Assembly (NCBI RefSeq): GCF_030867145.1
Contig: NC_134414.1
Coordinates: forward strand, 21,098,518 to 21,162,517
Reading direction: 5' to 3'
DNA length: 64,000 nucleotides
Source: Opisthocomus hoazin
Lineage: Eukaryota; Chordata; Aves; Opisthocomiformes; Opisthocomidae
Position 1 is the first letter of the stretch. Every line of letters begins with the position of its first letter. Under the pieces are notes generated by a model that worked only from the letters and a program-made list of their open reading frames with translations, did not search any database and had not been told where the DNA came from. Both the position numbers and the translations under genes were made by a program. Shown piece by piece: positions 1 to 10,936 of the stretch.

Positions 1-554
1 AAACAGCTACACATCTAAAACCTCTGAACTGTACCCACAATAACAGGTAGAAAACTGCATTTACAAAACCTAGGCCAGACCAAGGCCATTTTAAAATTGA
101 GGACTACTGTCTAAAGAAAAGCAGCATATAAAAAGCTTAGATACACCAACTACCTTTACACATGCAAAACCTGAAGCCTCAAAAGAAAGCAGTGACATAT
201 GCATTATAAACAACTACTCTACAAAAACAAGTATTTGGAATGCTTCTGTGTACAGTACAGCAACCAAAATTACAAGATTACACCTATTTTGAAACATGTC
301 CTTGCAGAAAGGTCTTCATATCTTCAGTACGGTTCTAGTCTGAGTTGTCAATCTGAACAGAAGCTGTGTGTCACACTTTATCTGTTATTTAACAGTTATA
401 TTAGGCAACATACCAGAGAGCTTCAGAGGTGAAACACAACATTCCGCTTCTCAGATCTCCTCTAAGAAAGTGAAGGAACTGAAAAATAATCTATCTTCAA
501 GTGATTCAATACTATCTATGTCCACATTAGCAAGCAACGTGGATCAACAGAAGT

Positions 555-840
555 GGATGTGCGTGGGACCTCTGGAGGTCATGTGGTCCAGCCCCCCTGC
601 TCAAGTAGGGCCATGCATAGTTAGTTGCCCAGGATCACGTCCTGATGGCTTCTGATATCTCCAAGGACAGAGGCTCCACAACTTCTCCAGTTAACCTGTG
701 CCAGTGCCTGGTCATTCTCACAGTAAAAACTATTTCCTGATGTTCAGACAGAAACTCTCATGTGTCAGTTTGTGCCTCTTGCCTCTCGTCCTGTCACTAG
801 GCACCACTGAAAAAAGGCTGGCTCCGTCTTTTAAATAAGC
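555..840 (-). mobile_element. CR1 LINE 3' fragment, antisense to window
   Basis: Recognisable CR1 3' region in reverse orientation: runs matching the CR1 reading frame end (GTTTGTGCCTCTTGCCTCTC, CCTGTCACTAGGCACCACTG) and the segment that normally encodes the RT C-terminal end. It is noticeably diverged, so an old copy. It lies in an intron of CWF19L2 and in the same orientation as the gene. Confidence 0.85.
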
Positions 841-1942
841 TTCAGATCCGCGGTTTGGGGATTTTTTTTGTTGTTGTTTCTGTTTTTTTGGTTGTTTTAT
901 GTTTTTTTTGTTGTTATTTGTTTGTTTGTTTTTTTAAGTAAGCACTTCTGGTCTAGTCTGAGACTGGCCCCGTGGAGCATCTCAGGTGCACTTTGAGAAT
1001 ATATCTTCTAATTTAGTTTAATCCAACAGGAAATGGGTTTACATGCTCCAAGACTTCTTCATAATGTGAGCCAAAATACAAAAAGTAGGGATGACCAGGA
1101 AATTCCTTTCAAATGCACACTCTTCATCCAAAAATAGACAAGCCCATGGCACACATTCTACAAGAAATGCTTGGAAAAAAATGGTTTTGCAGGATAAATT
1201 ATCATGACATACGTAAGGATTTATATTTCATTACTTTAAACTCTTCCAAGAAGATAGATATAATTCAGTGATCCTTTTTATTTCTATTACCAAGATGCAC
1301 AAATTCAGAATGAGAAAGAGGGACATTTTTTCCAGGAGTGGAATTAGACACTAAATTGAGAATCATCATTTTCACACAACTGAGGAGGTTGTGATATGTG
1401 ACTACTATGCTACTAAAATCACAACAGTTCATTTCAGAATGACTCAATTTTCCAGAATAAACACTGCTTACTGGGCACAGAATTCACCTAGGCAGATCAA
1501 AAGAGGCATCGATGCCATAAATATTGTTGCTGAAAAGTTCTACACCTCTCTCCCTTATATCTACTTAAGCATCACAGAAGCAAAAATTCATTCAACTGTA
1601 GAAGATCTGCCTAAATTATGCAGAAAAAAATACCAATTCTAGTCAAGAACTTTGAGTTGACCTCTTCAAGAAAATCCAATGAAGTCACTAGACCCTGAAA
1701 ACATGATTAAAGGAATTAGTGCTAGCCAACTTTAAGTGTAGTGCCTTGTTAAATACTAAGCATCTATCAGGTAGAGAAGTCTTCCAATGAATGAAATGTA
1801 GTATTTACCTAGCTAAACAAAGACATCTGTCCGTAAAATAGGTTTTGTTCAACACATTGCAAAAGAGCTGTCAAGAAACCCAAGCACATTTCACATTTGG
1901 TCATGCTGAATTTATTTCTGGAGTAGTTATCAGACTGCTCAC
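841..1942. other. CWF19L2 intron, no gene seen
   Basis: AT-rich intronic DNA between the CR1 at 0.8 kb and the exon at 1.9 kb. The donor GTGAGC at 1,942 starts this intron; the next exon must be left of position 1 or is not recognisable here. Confidence 0.6.
850..940. repeat. T/TTGTT-rich low-complexity tract
   Basis: Repeats of TTTTTTGTTGTT and GTTTGTTTG next to the 5' break of the antisense CR1 at 840. Confidence 0.7.
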
Positions 1943-2050
1943 CTGCAGGGAGGGTTCTTTCACAGCATCTGATTCCTTGTTGACTTTCCAAGCCTTTTCT
2001 GTGTTATCTGACTGTGACACATTTGACTCAACCCACTCAACTGAAGAATC
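1943..2050 (-). CDS. CWF19L2: CWF19L2-like, internal coding exon (fourth in window)
   Basis: Predicted exon of 108 bp (36 codons, phase 0 at both ends), flanked on the minus strand by an acceptor ending TTTTTAG and a donor GTGAGC. It encodes an acidic stretch starting DSSVEWVES and containing KAWKV, which fits the region just after the lysine-rich block of CWF19L2. The protein is a spliceosome-associated relative of yeast Cwf19/Drn1, whose C-terminal CwfJ domains bind near the branched lariat and debranching enzyme; those domains would be encoded beyond the left edge. Assignment rests on the exon order and residue patterns I recognise plus perfect phase continuity with the preceding exon. The downstream intron runs off the window; I found no further exon between 1 and 1,942. 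Confidence 0.8.
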
Positions 2051-3456
2051 CTAAAAATGCAGTTTAATGTGAAGAAGAATAGTAACATCTTAAAATACTA
2101 TTACACATTGATAAAATGCAATACTGACCAAGCATATTGATAATTAAAATTGATCCTTATTAGCATTACTAATATAATACTGTTTATTACTTCAAAATCC
2201 CGATAATCAAAATAGAATATTGATATTCCCATAGGAGATTGTTCCTTCATGATACAAACAGTCCACCATACTTGACGAGCACATCCCAGTATGTAACTCT
2301 AGTTCATATTGGCAGTTTACTAGCATAACACTGCTAAAGTTAAAACTGTCAGAATAAAAACAAAACCATATGTTTTTATGGCATTACAAAAACAAAATTT
2401 AAAAAACCTAAATTTATTACTAAGGATGTTTTACATTAAAAAAGTAAAATCAGTAACAGTGCAATATACAGCACTGTACATGCCATCTTCTCCTATTTTC
2501 ATAACCAACTTTCAACATCTGCACTTGCAAACAGCGTACTGAGGTTTTACATTTGAAGCAAATAGGACTTCATTGAACAGAGTTTCTTTGCTATTTACAT
2601 GAACCTGACATGGGGATAACAGATTTTGGATTGAAGGTATCAGCCAGGACTGTGCTGTATCATAGGACTCACTGGTGTGATCTGAGGGGTTTTGATGACT
2701 CCCGTGAGAAATGTGGGACATTTGTGCCTTAGGTTACTTCCCACACTAAAAAGCATAGTTCACCTCTGATTCCACTCCCCAGAAAATAAATTTCATCATA
2801 CTGCATGTTCTTTCACTCAATAAAAGAGACATTCTGAAAAGAAAAAAATCACAGCGCTACCTGACTTCCACCAAAATGCTGGGAGGATGTTTCACACAAT
2901 GTGGCCAGAAAGCGGCACCCAAACTTCTAATACACTTTCTGTACTGTTTTGCCAGAGTGCCCCTCAATGTGAAGACATGTTTACGGACTCAAATGCACAA
3001 GTTTGAGCCTTCCTTCAGAACCACATACAACTCCCACATTGTTGGGAGTTTCCATGGTTGAACATCCATGGAAAAAGGCAGCAGTAACTCATGCTTAAAT
3101 TCAACATCAAGTATTCGCAATTTCAGACACGACTCTACCATAAACCACTGACTACAGGGAACCTATGAATTTTTTCCACTCTCTCCTACAATGAGGATTT
3201 TTTTTTCAGTTTCTCTGTGCTGAAAAACTATAAATCATTTGTCCCTAATGAGTGAATTCAATATTATAAAATTCACATCCATTCACATATCATCTTTTAA
3301 ATTGATACTCTGTACATTAAAAAGACAAACTTTGCCACAGCTTTTCCCAAATGATAAGAACGAGTCTTAATTTTACTAATCATGTGCACCCACAGAGACT
3401 AAAATGGAGCAGGTTTTAAAAATGTCATTTGAAGCATTTTAGAGTTTCTTACTTAC

Positions 3457-3576
3457 TGAAGAACTATCAAGTAAGTCATCCTTCTTTTCAGATTTTTGTT
3501 TCTTATTTTTCTTCTTTTCTTTCTTAGCTTTTTTTGAATGCTTATCCTTTTTCTTTTTTTTCTGCACGGAATGTTC
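3457..3576 (-). CDS. CWF19L2: CWF19L2-like, lysine-rich coding exon (third in window)
   Basis: Predicted exon of 120 bp (40 codons, phase 0/0). The minus-strand acceptor is ...CTTGTAG and the donor is GTAAGT at 3,456-3,451. The product begins EHSVQKKKKKDKHSKKAKKE and is about half lysine, a basic low-complexity block typical of the N-terminal region of CWF19L2 and likely a nuclear localisation or RNA-contact segment (inference). It is followed by an acidic-serine end (DDLLDSSS) that continues into the next exon. Because its length is a multiple of three, skipping it would keep the frame. The A-rich coding composition makes it easy to miss by gene finders. Confidence 0.85.
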
Positions 3577-4282
3577 CTACAAGTAAATGTTTGTAAATGA
3601 GATCCAGTAAACCAAAGGACCCACTTACAAGAAAAACAATCACAACCTACTTAACCAAACCACACTGGAAAAGGTAAAACACACACAGACGGACACAGCT
3701 ACATTTTACTTCTACTACCCTCTCTTTCTTTTATTCAGGGAAGCATGCCTCACATGCACAATCGAGTTTTCTTCCCCATCTCAATACCTTTTTCACTGGA
3801 ACTTACGCACTATAACTATACACAGAATACCTTCTACACTATATTTATTTCAGTCAATTCTGTTTCCTCGGGAACCACTGCATCATCAATACACATCTGT
3901 CCTTTGCTGAAATATCTGTACGGATTTCTACACTAAAAGGATGTGATATTCAGAGGTTCCATTAACGCTTCTCCTGGTAATGACCACAAACAGAGCCGCG
4001 ACAAAGTCTTGGCTCCTCCAGATTTCTTCCTGTGGAACTATTCTTGTCTGGCAGAGCTTGCTCTTCTGCATTTGGTAGAAATTAAAGCCAGAATTGAATA
4101 ACAGAAGTTTTTCCTCTTGTGAGTAAAAGATTATTTCCACTTAAAAAAAGCTAATATCAAAATATAAATAATTCAGAAATCAGGAGATTTTTAAAGATCC
4201 TCTTAAAGCCCTCAAAGCCTTCTGTTCATAGGAACATGCTGTAAAGCTAACAAGACAATTCAATGATTTACAGTTCTGTCAC

Positions 4283-4384
4283 CTTTTCCACACGTTCATT
4301 CACATCAGAAAGCATCCACGTATCTTCACCTCGTAGATGCTTTACCAGCTGGTGCTTCTGCTCCTTTTCATAACTATATTTGGC
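4283..4384 (-). CDS. CWF19L2: CWF19L2-like, coding exon 2
   Basis: Predicted exon of 102 bp (34 codons, phase 0/0), acceptor TCTTAG at 4,390-4,385 and donor GTGACA at 4,282-4,277. The product contains HLRGEDTWMLSDVNERVEK; the RGEDTWML-DVNER core is the most recognisable N-terminal signature of vertebrate CWF19L2. It joins in frame to the exon 1 end (LLDQ) upstream and to the lysine-rich exon downstream. The donor is GT-AC rather than the consensus GT-AG at +3/+4, so it is weaker than the other donors in the gene. The preceding intron is about 20.3 kb and contains the endogenous retrovirus. Confidence 0.87.
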
Positions 4385-4724
4385 CTAAGACAAGCAGAGA
4401 AGAAAAATAACCAGGCAGAGTTCAATAGCATTTTCTTACAGACACACCTTTGTAAGCCATGCTGACACACCCATACACAATGTTGAGAACTCTGCTTGAG
4501 AACTTGTCCTTTCAGAGTACTGCAAAAAAAATACTTTTGGATTACATGTTAAAGAGGAAACGCAGCTAAAACATATTATGCACCCTCCTTCCTCAAGCTA
4601 CCGCTTTGCAGCTACTCCAGCATTGATTTCATCCTATCATTCTAAACAAAAGTGACACGAAGACATTCAACTTGCATTCTTCATTCTCAGAAGTCTTCTG
4701 TTCTTACAGTCTTCCTGAACTGCA

Positions 4725-5012
4725 TATCACAGAATCACAGAATGTTCGGGGTTGGAAGGGACCTCTGGGGATCATCTAGTCCAACCCTCCTGCCGAAGCA
4801 GGGTCACCTACAGCAGGCTGAACAGGACCTTGTCCAGGTGGGTCTTGAATATCTCCATAGAAGGAGACTCCACAACCTCCCTGGGCAGCCTGTTCCAGTG
4901 CTCCATCACCCTCAGAGGGAAGAAGTTCTTCCTCATGTTCAAGTGGAACTTCCTGTGCTTCAGTTTGTGCCTGTTGCCCCTTGTCCTGTTGCTGGGCACC
5001 AATACGCTATGA
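4725..5012 (-). mobile_element. CR1 LINE 3' end, antisense to window
   Basis: Begins on the plus strand with ATCACAGAATCACAGAATG, the reverse complement of the CR1 3' terminal repeat, followed by GGTTGGAAGGGACCTCTGGG and the coding end read backward. It stops at a 5' truncation near 5,012 (GTTGCTGGGCACC). Low visible divergence suggests one of the younger copies in the window. It lies just 5' of exon 2 in CWF19L2 intron 1. Confidence 0.9.
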
Positions 5013-8000
5013 TGTAGTGGACCTCCAATTTTCTCCTTCAAAAAATTCCCTGGGCAATTACTCCACTGCAAAGCACAGCTCACTAACCATTAATTTGAGA
5101 CTTTAGCAAACCTATCTTTGTGCACATTCAATTTTGAAAATATCTCAGCCAGGTGCAAAACCTGGAACAGCAGAAGTCTGTGCTCTCAAGGAATACACAA
5201 GTATATAAGAATTAGCATTTTGTGTTTCCTAGTTATGGAGATAAACCTAGAAATACTTTTACTACTACTTCTAAGAAAATAATAATCACTGCAGACAGTT
5301 TAAATTCCTGAAAAGGACTTTTATAAACCATATCAATAAAATGATGACCTTTACAGCCTCTGAAGTTCCCTCTAGTGCTTCAAGCAGGAAAATGACTTTC
5401 ACAGACAAGTTTACTTAAATATAACTTGCCATTAGAAAACTCCGAAGTCAAGAAGGAAATCTGCAGCTTTTGTACTGATAGAAAGCAAGGCTTGCAGGAG
5501 GATGACCAGTACACCATAAGGGTTCAATGAACAGAAATACATGCTAGAAAATAAGATTGAAAGTGTAAAAATAAAAAAGCTAACTCATAAGGTAGGAGTG
5601 CTGTTGTGTTTTTAAATATTGTCATTAGTAATACTGAAAGAGGCACAAAGAACAACCAAAAATTAAAAAAAAAAAAAAAAAAAAATCAAAACTACCCATC
5701 TGTGCCCAAACAAAGCACCCTTTTAAACATCTCCTTTCTTAGAAGTCCCAGGTGACAAATTTGCTAGTGCACTTTAATGGAAGCAAAGCAAAGCTGCTAC
5801 CAAGACTTCTTAACTCTAAAAGAAGGAACTTTGTAAAGCCAAAAAAAAAAAGGAGGGAAAAAAAAAAGATTAAGTGCTCAAGTAAAAAGGCCAAGACTGG
5901 AACTTCCATCTCTAAAATGAAGCTGACAGTCTACAAAGGTGAATACTACATCTTAAAATTCAAAAGGTAGGGTTAAAGAAAGAATGAGTTAAGAGCACAT
6001 TGAGACATTTATTCCAATATCAAAACAGTTTTCCAGTTTATAAATAAAAAAAACAGCGAAAGAATAAGCTGGACTATAATTCAGTGAGAGTGAAACAGCT
6101 GTTAAGCATAACACAGGGTCACCAAAACCACCCAGGACTCCAAAAAATGTAGCTATGTTTCCTGCTACCTCTGCTAGACCCAGAGAGCTCGCTGGCTAAC
6201 CCCGGCCACCCTACGACATCTACTCGTCCGGGACAACACCCTTGAAAGTTCGCACAGAAATCACTTACTAATTTTCTGTTCTAGTCCACACAGACAATGA
6301 TGGTCCTTCTGTCTTAAAAACATATTCATCTGATTAAAGTAATTAAGCATGCCACATTTGTGGACAAGAGAAGGATAACAACCTCAGCTATGCAACTCAC
6401 AAAATGTCAACAAGCCACACACACAAAACTCATCCTTGTAACTGGGCAGAGGTGAAACAGAGGAGATTAAGGGAACTTGAATATAGTTCTAGAGGGGAAA
6501 AGCACAACAAAAACAGAATCCAAACTTGCTTGTTTCACCAGTAAACATGAAACAGGTTGCCAATATTTAGACGGGGAAAGGGACAGGCTTTCTGCACACT
6601 CCATTTCACTTTTAGCTGAGAAAGACTCGCAGCTGGAGTCAACAGTTCCCTTCTACCCCTTCAGCAGCTCTTGGGCATATAAATCTATAAACACCTCAGA
6701 TAAAGGCCAGTCAAGATCAGCTTGTCAAGATGTCTTCATTTAATATGCTCTTTGCCTGTCTAGAAAGATTTAGCTTCTTAGCCACCTCTATAATAAAACG
6801 TTTATTTCAAATAAAATTACTATGTCCTTCACGTTAGCAAAGTTACAAATACACACTGCATAAAATGAAGTTAACATTCTAAATCAGGTACAAAAGGAGC
6901 TTTTAAACTTTTTATTAGATCTAAGAACAAACAAAAAAAATACAAGCAAGTACGTAGGTAATTGAGATACATGATCCTCATTTTGGCTGAAGCATACAAA
7001 TGCATATTCAGAACAGAGAATGACTAGAAATCCTCAAACTGCAGACTGTTGTCTCCTGAATACTAAATGAAACAAGACTGGGCAAGATGAATCTGTAGTG
7101 GCAATACCACCAGACTGTTAAACAGAGAGAGACAGATACAAAAGCATCAGGTGAAAGTTTGCTTTTTCTTAGACAAAGATACAAAAATAGAGAAGATTCT
7201 TAACAATATCTGTATGTAAAATAAAAAAAGAGGAACCTGCCTAGAGATTTAAAAAGATGAAAGAAGTTGTATTTTCACTTGAATTATCATTTTAACATAA
7301 GACTAGAAAGTTAGCAGCAACACCCTGTGATTCTTTCTATCTCTAAAAACCGTCTAGCTCCCTCTACCATTAAATTATAACATTCATTTTTATTACTGGT
7401 GAATGCTTCCCCACACACACACACGCATGTTTATTTCAAGGGGTGGAGGGGACAAGGAAAACTTGTCTACACTACTTTATTAGCTTCAAATCTTACCCTT
7501 CTACTCGTCTTTTATAATGACACAGGGCTTACTAGCATCTTACGAAATGTAGAAAAGAAAGAAAAACTAGTTAAGTTCCCTGTCAGATTTATCATTCTGT
7601 GCTACAAAGGCCAACTCTAATAGCTTCACATCTCTCAACCACAGGAGTTCAAGCATTTAATTCACATTAAAATTCATAAATACTTTATGATAGCACAAAA
7701 ATACCCATCAATTTACTCTCTCTGCTTTACAAATTAGTACTTAATATTAGGTACATTTTAGGTCACCACTGCAATATTTTAAAGTTTATTCTCCATAAAT
7801 CTAGGATCCTACATTTCTGAAATACCTGTATTTCAAAGTAATGTATTAATTATGCAAGCGACTGTGCATGCTACACACAAACACAGAGGACCATCACGAG
7901 CAACAAGCTGTCAAGCAGGGCAAGCGTTGTGCTACATTACAGACCCCTGCGACACCCAAATGAAGTTGCTCAGAGTCTCCTTTGCAACAAGCACAGGGTG

Positions 8001-8323
8001 CGGCATCACGCTGGCAAAGCACTCTGAAAGGTCTGTTGGTAAGGTGCTATAAAAACGAAAATCAACTCTACACGCTACTTTAGCAATGTTTGCCAAGGTG
8101 AACTTGGTCACAAGCAGGCCAAAGGGTCCTGGGTTTCACAGCCCCACGTGAACAAGGGAGGAAATCACTCTCAGGGAAAATGCTTTCTCATTTTCATTAG
8201 TCAGGCGATTACAGCCAGCCTGCACGGTTGCTGACAACAGTACCTGCTAAAAGAGGAATAAAACTTGCTCCAAAGAGCCTGTAATACGCTGCAGACACAA
8301 ACACCAAAAGCCGTAACAATTAC
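5013..8323. other. CWF19L2 intron 1, left part
   Basis: AT-rich intronic sequence between the CR1 and the ERV, with an A22 run near 5,665 and a short CA/CACG tract near 7,411. A lysine-rich open frame at 5,752-5,970 has no splice context or recognisable domain. Nothing else supported. Confidence 0.6.
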
Positions 8324-8488
8324 TGTAGGACTATATACGGAGGAGTTCGACCTTGACGAAACAGCCCTGTACCCTTAAAGAAAGAGACAAACAACTTCTG
8401 AGGAAGTCGTAGTCAAAGCACGAGGAAGTTGCAGTGGCGAACAGGATGAAGATGGACGGTTGACGTGGCCCATGAAGGAGAGGTTTAA
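8324..8488 (+). repeat. 5' LTR, truncated (U3 part only)
   Basis: Matches 14,756-14,920 of the 3' LTR over 165 bp without gaps, about 14 mismatches by eye. Similarity stops abruptly after GAGGTTTAA; the next bases belong to the gag leader. The missing part corresponds to 14,921-15,081: the CCAAT box, TATA box, polyadenylation signal, R and U5, together with whatever primer-binding site followed it. Confidence 0.9.
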
Positions 8489-8557
8489 AGCCCAGCTGAA
8501 CGAGAAAAGCAGCAGAACGTGAGAGCTGCAGTCCAGACGACAAATCACCAAGAAAAA

Positions 8558-8560
8558 GGT
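8558..8560 (+). promoter_or_regulatory. Possible retroviral 5' splice donor
   Basis: AAAAAG|GTGAGC just upstream of the gag ATG is a good match to a donor consensus and sits where many retroviruses place the donor used for env mRNA. Function is inferred only. Confidence 0.4.
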
Positions 8561-8582
8561 GAGCAGCTGGGAACGTAGGAAG

Positions 8583-10307
8583 ATGGGGTCGCAAATGTCT
8601 TCTGAGGAGAGGTCGATCCTATCTATTTATATGAAAATTCTACAGAAAGGAGGAATTGGATACGATGAGACTAATTTACGCCTGTTGCTGGCTTGGCTAA
8701 AAAGCAAAGGCGTTGTAGCAGATTTGCAAACGGCATTTCAATTATCTACATGGGAGAAAGCCGGAGAAGTTTTACAGGAGGCTGCAACAGGGGGGGAGCC
8801 GATCGCCACAAAGGTCCTTACGACCTGGAGGCTGGTCAAGGAATCGCTGCAACAGCTCAAGTCCAATCGAGCAGTTTCCGCGGCCGCGGCAACTGCACCC
8901 GGAGGTACTTGTGGGGAATCAGAAGCGGAGCTGTGGGGAGGGAGCGCTGGGATGGACACTCCACAGTCGTCTGCCCCCTCCTCGGGCCCACTGTTAGAAG
9001 TGCCATCATCCACGCCGCGGCTCCCCGGGTTTGCACCCCCCCCTCAAGAACCGACAAATCTGTTTGAAAAGGACTTGATTTGCTGGGAAGAGCCAGCACG
9101 CGATCAAGCAGCAGCCGCCGGCTATGACCCTGCAGCACACTGGCGAAACTTGCGAAAGCAGGCATTGCTGGAGGGGGAGGTTGAAATGGCCGCTGCTCTC
9201 TCCTGTCCGGTGATAACAAGAAATCAGGGACCGAACGAATGGCAGCCCTTGCCATGGGACCTAGTAAAGGAACTGCGAAAGACGGTCATGCAGCACGGTC
9301 TCACTTCACCATATGCGCAAAGCTTGCTGCAGAATGTGATGAGAGGACACCTTTTGACTCCTTTTGATCTGCGCTCACTGGCAGACCTGATTTTTACCCC
9401 TACGCAGAGGGTGTTGTGGGAGTCGCACTGGAGAACGCTTTGCCACACAGCCGCCTTAGACAACCTGGGAAGGCAGAGCGGGGATCCACTGCAGCTGGCC
9501 GGAATTCCCCAGCTGATGGGGGAGGCACCAACAGCTACCCCGCAGCTGCAGGCACAGTCAGCGCCGGAAATACTGAGACAGTCGGCAGAGCTCGCTTATC
9601 AGGCGATGCTGAAGGTGCCGGACACTGGCAAGGCATTTAAATCCTTTACAAGCATTAAGCAAGACCCGAGTGAATCATATACACAGTTTATCGACAGATT
9701 ACAGGAAGCTATACAAAAGCAGGTAGAAAACAAACAAGACAAGGAGGCACTGATGTTGAAGCTGGCAGTGGAGAATGCAAATGCCGATTGCAAGAAACTG
9801 CTGCAATCCTTAAGGAATCCCACATTGACAGATACGATTGAAACCTGTAACAGGGTGGGATCAGTAACTTATAACACTGAGGCGTTTGCTGCCGCCTTTG
9901 CCGCTGCCTTTGCCTCTGCAGTTCAAGTTACAAACAAGCTGTGCTTTCAGTGTGGCAAACCAGGACATTTTAAAAGGGTTTGCCCCCAAAGACAAAGGGG
10001 AGAATCCGGTAACGGTGACCCTCCAGGCATTTGTCCTCGGTGTGGCAAGGGAAGGCATTTTGCTAATCGATGTAGATCAAAATTCGACAAGAATGGGCAA
10101 CCACTGTCGGGAAACGGGAGGTCCAGCACGAGACAGGGGCGCGCCCGGACACAAATACCCCTGGATCAGAGGCCCCAGACACAGCAATCGTCACAGGTCT
10201 GGGCAGCCTCCGAGCAAGAACAGCTGGGAGTGCCGACGCGCATGTCTCCACAACCGCCGGCATCACAACAGGAGACCAAGCTGTACACACAGTTGCTCTC
10301 TCCGTGA
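8583..10307 (+). CDS. gag: ERV Gag polyprotein (open frame)
   Basis: Open frame of 574 codons from the ATG at 8,583 (context AAGATGG; second residue Gly suits N-myristoylation; upstream GTG at 8,559 rejected). Gag builds the virion core. Visible order: matrix-like N-terminus (MSSEERSILSIYM...), a Pro/Ser/Ala-rich linker, a capsid domain starting near 9,208, the major homology region at about 9,660-9,715 (QDPSESYTQFIDRLQEAI), an Ala/Phe repeat, and two nucleocapsid zinc knuckles CFQCGKPGHFKRVC and CPRCGKGRHFANRC. Two knuckles and a -1 overlapping dUTPase-protease frame point to betaretrovirus-like ancestry. No stop or frameshift interrupts it, in contrast with pol. The slippery heptamer lies 200 bp before its end. 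Confidence 0.88.
   Translation: MGSQMSSEERSILSIYMKILQKGGIGYDETNLRLLLAWLKSKGVVADLQTAFQLSTWEKAGEVLQEAATGGEPIATKVLTTWRLVKESLQQLKSNRAVSAAAATAPGGTCGESEAELWGGSAGMDTPQSSAPSSGPLLEVPSSTPRLPGFAPPPQEPTNLFEKDLICWEEPARDQAAAAGYDPAAHWRNLRKQALLEGEVEMAAALSCPVITRNQGPNEWQPLPWDLVKELRKTVMQHGLTSPYAQSLLQNVMRGHLLTPFDLRSLADLIFTPTQRVLWESHWRTLCHTAALDNLGRQSGDPLQLAGIPQLMGEAPTATPQLQAQSAPEILRQSAELAYQAMLKVPDTGKAFKSFTSIKQDPSESYTQFIDRLQEAIQKQVENKQDKEALMLKLAVENANADCKKLLQSLRNPTLTDTIETCNRVGSVTYNTEAFAAAFAAAFASAVQVTNKLCFQCGKPGHFKRVCPQRQRGESGNGDPPGICPRCGKGRHFANRCRSKFDKNGQPLSGNGRSSTRQGRARTQIPLDQRPQTQQSSQVWAASEQEQLGVPTRMSPQPPASQQETKLYTQLLSP
10109..10115 (+). promoter_or_regulatory. Candidate -1 ribosomal frameshift heptamer (gag-pro)
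   Basis: GGGAAAC is placed as G GGA AAC in the gag frame (codons 10,110-10,112 and 10,113-10,115), the exact phase required for -1 slippage. The -1 frame is open from about 10,076 to 10,936 and carries dUTPase and protease motifs. Immediately downstream is GC-rich sequence with a self-complementary GGGCGCGCCC and flanking GTCC/GGAC that could form the stimulatory structure. Confidence 0.8.
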
Positions 10308-10936
10308 AGAAACCCTTGGGGGAAGAGCTGAGTGCCCTCTCCTTGGGACGCTCCAACACGACCTCTCAAGGACTCTTTGTTTTACTGGGAGTGACTGACG
10401 CGGGTTTTACAGGGCAAATACACACCATGATATGGACACCTTCCCCGCCTGTGTCGGTACCAGCAGGGAGTCGTATCGCCCAGCTGATCCCCTTTAAGGG
10501 CCAGGTGCCCCAAGCTGAACAAGTGGAGCAAGGACATGGAAGCTTCGGGTCCACTGGAACACCGGAGATCAGTTGGGTGCAGCAGGTACATTCAGCGCGA
10601 CCAATCTTGACATGTCAAGTGTGTAATGCGGGCCAACAACCCAAACAGATAAACATCAAAGGAATGATTGACACGGGGGCAGATGTAACCATCATCTCAA
10701 CAGGTCGTTTGCCCCGGAAATGGGCGACCATGCAAATGCACACAGGAATAGCAGGAACAGGAGGGCTATCAGCCTCTCAGCAAAGTGCACAGGTCGTGCA
10801 GGTGATTAGCCCAGAAGGACAGGTAGCCAATGTCCGTCCATTTGTGGTAAACGTTCCACTCAGTTTATGGGGACAAAACATCCTTGGGTCCTGGGGAGTT
10901 ATCATCGGGACGAACAACTCATTCGCGCCTTTTTAG
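10109..10936 (+). CDS. pro: ERV dUTPase-protease (pro) frame, reached by -1 frameshift
   Basis: Open in the -1 frame relative to gag through the TAG at 10,934. First part is a trimeric-type dUTPase: motif-3-like [18 protein letters not shown], motif-4-like SRIAQLIPF, and a glycine-rich motif-5-like GHGSFGSTG. The motif-1 region (GSADAHVS) has His where the family has a metal/substrate-binding Asp, and the motif-3 aromatic residue is Phe rather than the usual Tyr, so nucleotide hydrolysis is doubtful. Second part is an aspartic protease: [12 protein letters not shown] active-site loop, a Gly-rich flap (GTGGLSAS), and a C-terminal NILGSWGV segment. No G-patch was seen at the C-terminus. Nonviral ATG starts are not needed; translation is inferred through the heptamer. 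No internal break. Confidence 0.82.
   Translation, partial: GKREVQHETGARPDTNTPGSEAPDTAIVTGLGSLRARTAGSADAHVSTTAGITTGDQAVHTVALSVKKPLGEELSALSLGRSNTTSQGLFVLLGVTDAGFTGQIHTMIWTPSPPVSVPAGSRIAQLIPFKGQVPQAEQVEQGHGSFGSTGTPEISWVQQVHSARPILTCQVCNAGQQPKQINIKGMIDTGADVTIISTGRLPRKWATMQMHTGIAGTGGLSASQQSAQVVQVISPEGQVANVRPFVVNVPLSLWGQNILGSWGVIIGTNNSFAPF

Noticed and set aside
430..555. Open minus-strand stretch that might be another CWF19L2 exon
   Set aside because: No acceptor/donor pair in the right phase and no family residues recognised.
5752..5970. Lysine-rich 72-codon frame that might be a CWF19L2 exon
   Set aside because: It is on the plus strand, opposite to the gene, has no splice sites, and the true lysine-rich exon is at 3.5 kb.
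8331..8594. 87-codon minus-strand frame in the 5' LTR/leader
   Set aside because: Shadow of the LTR; no domain and no support on that strand.
10925..10936. T-run just before the protease stop as a pro-pol slippery site
   Set aside because: The five-T run does not form an X-XXY-YYZ heptamer in the protease frame; no clear pro-pol site was found.
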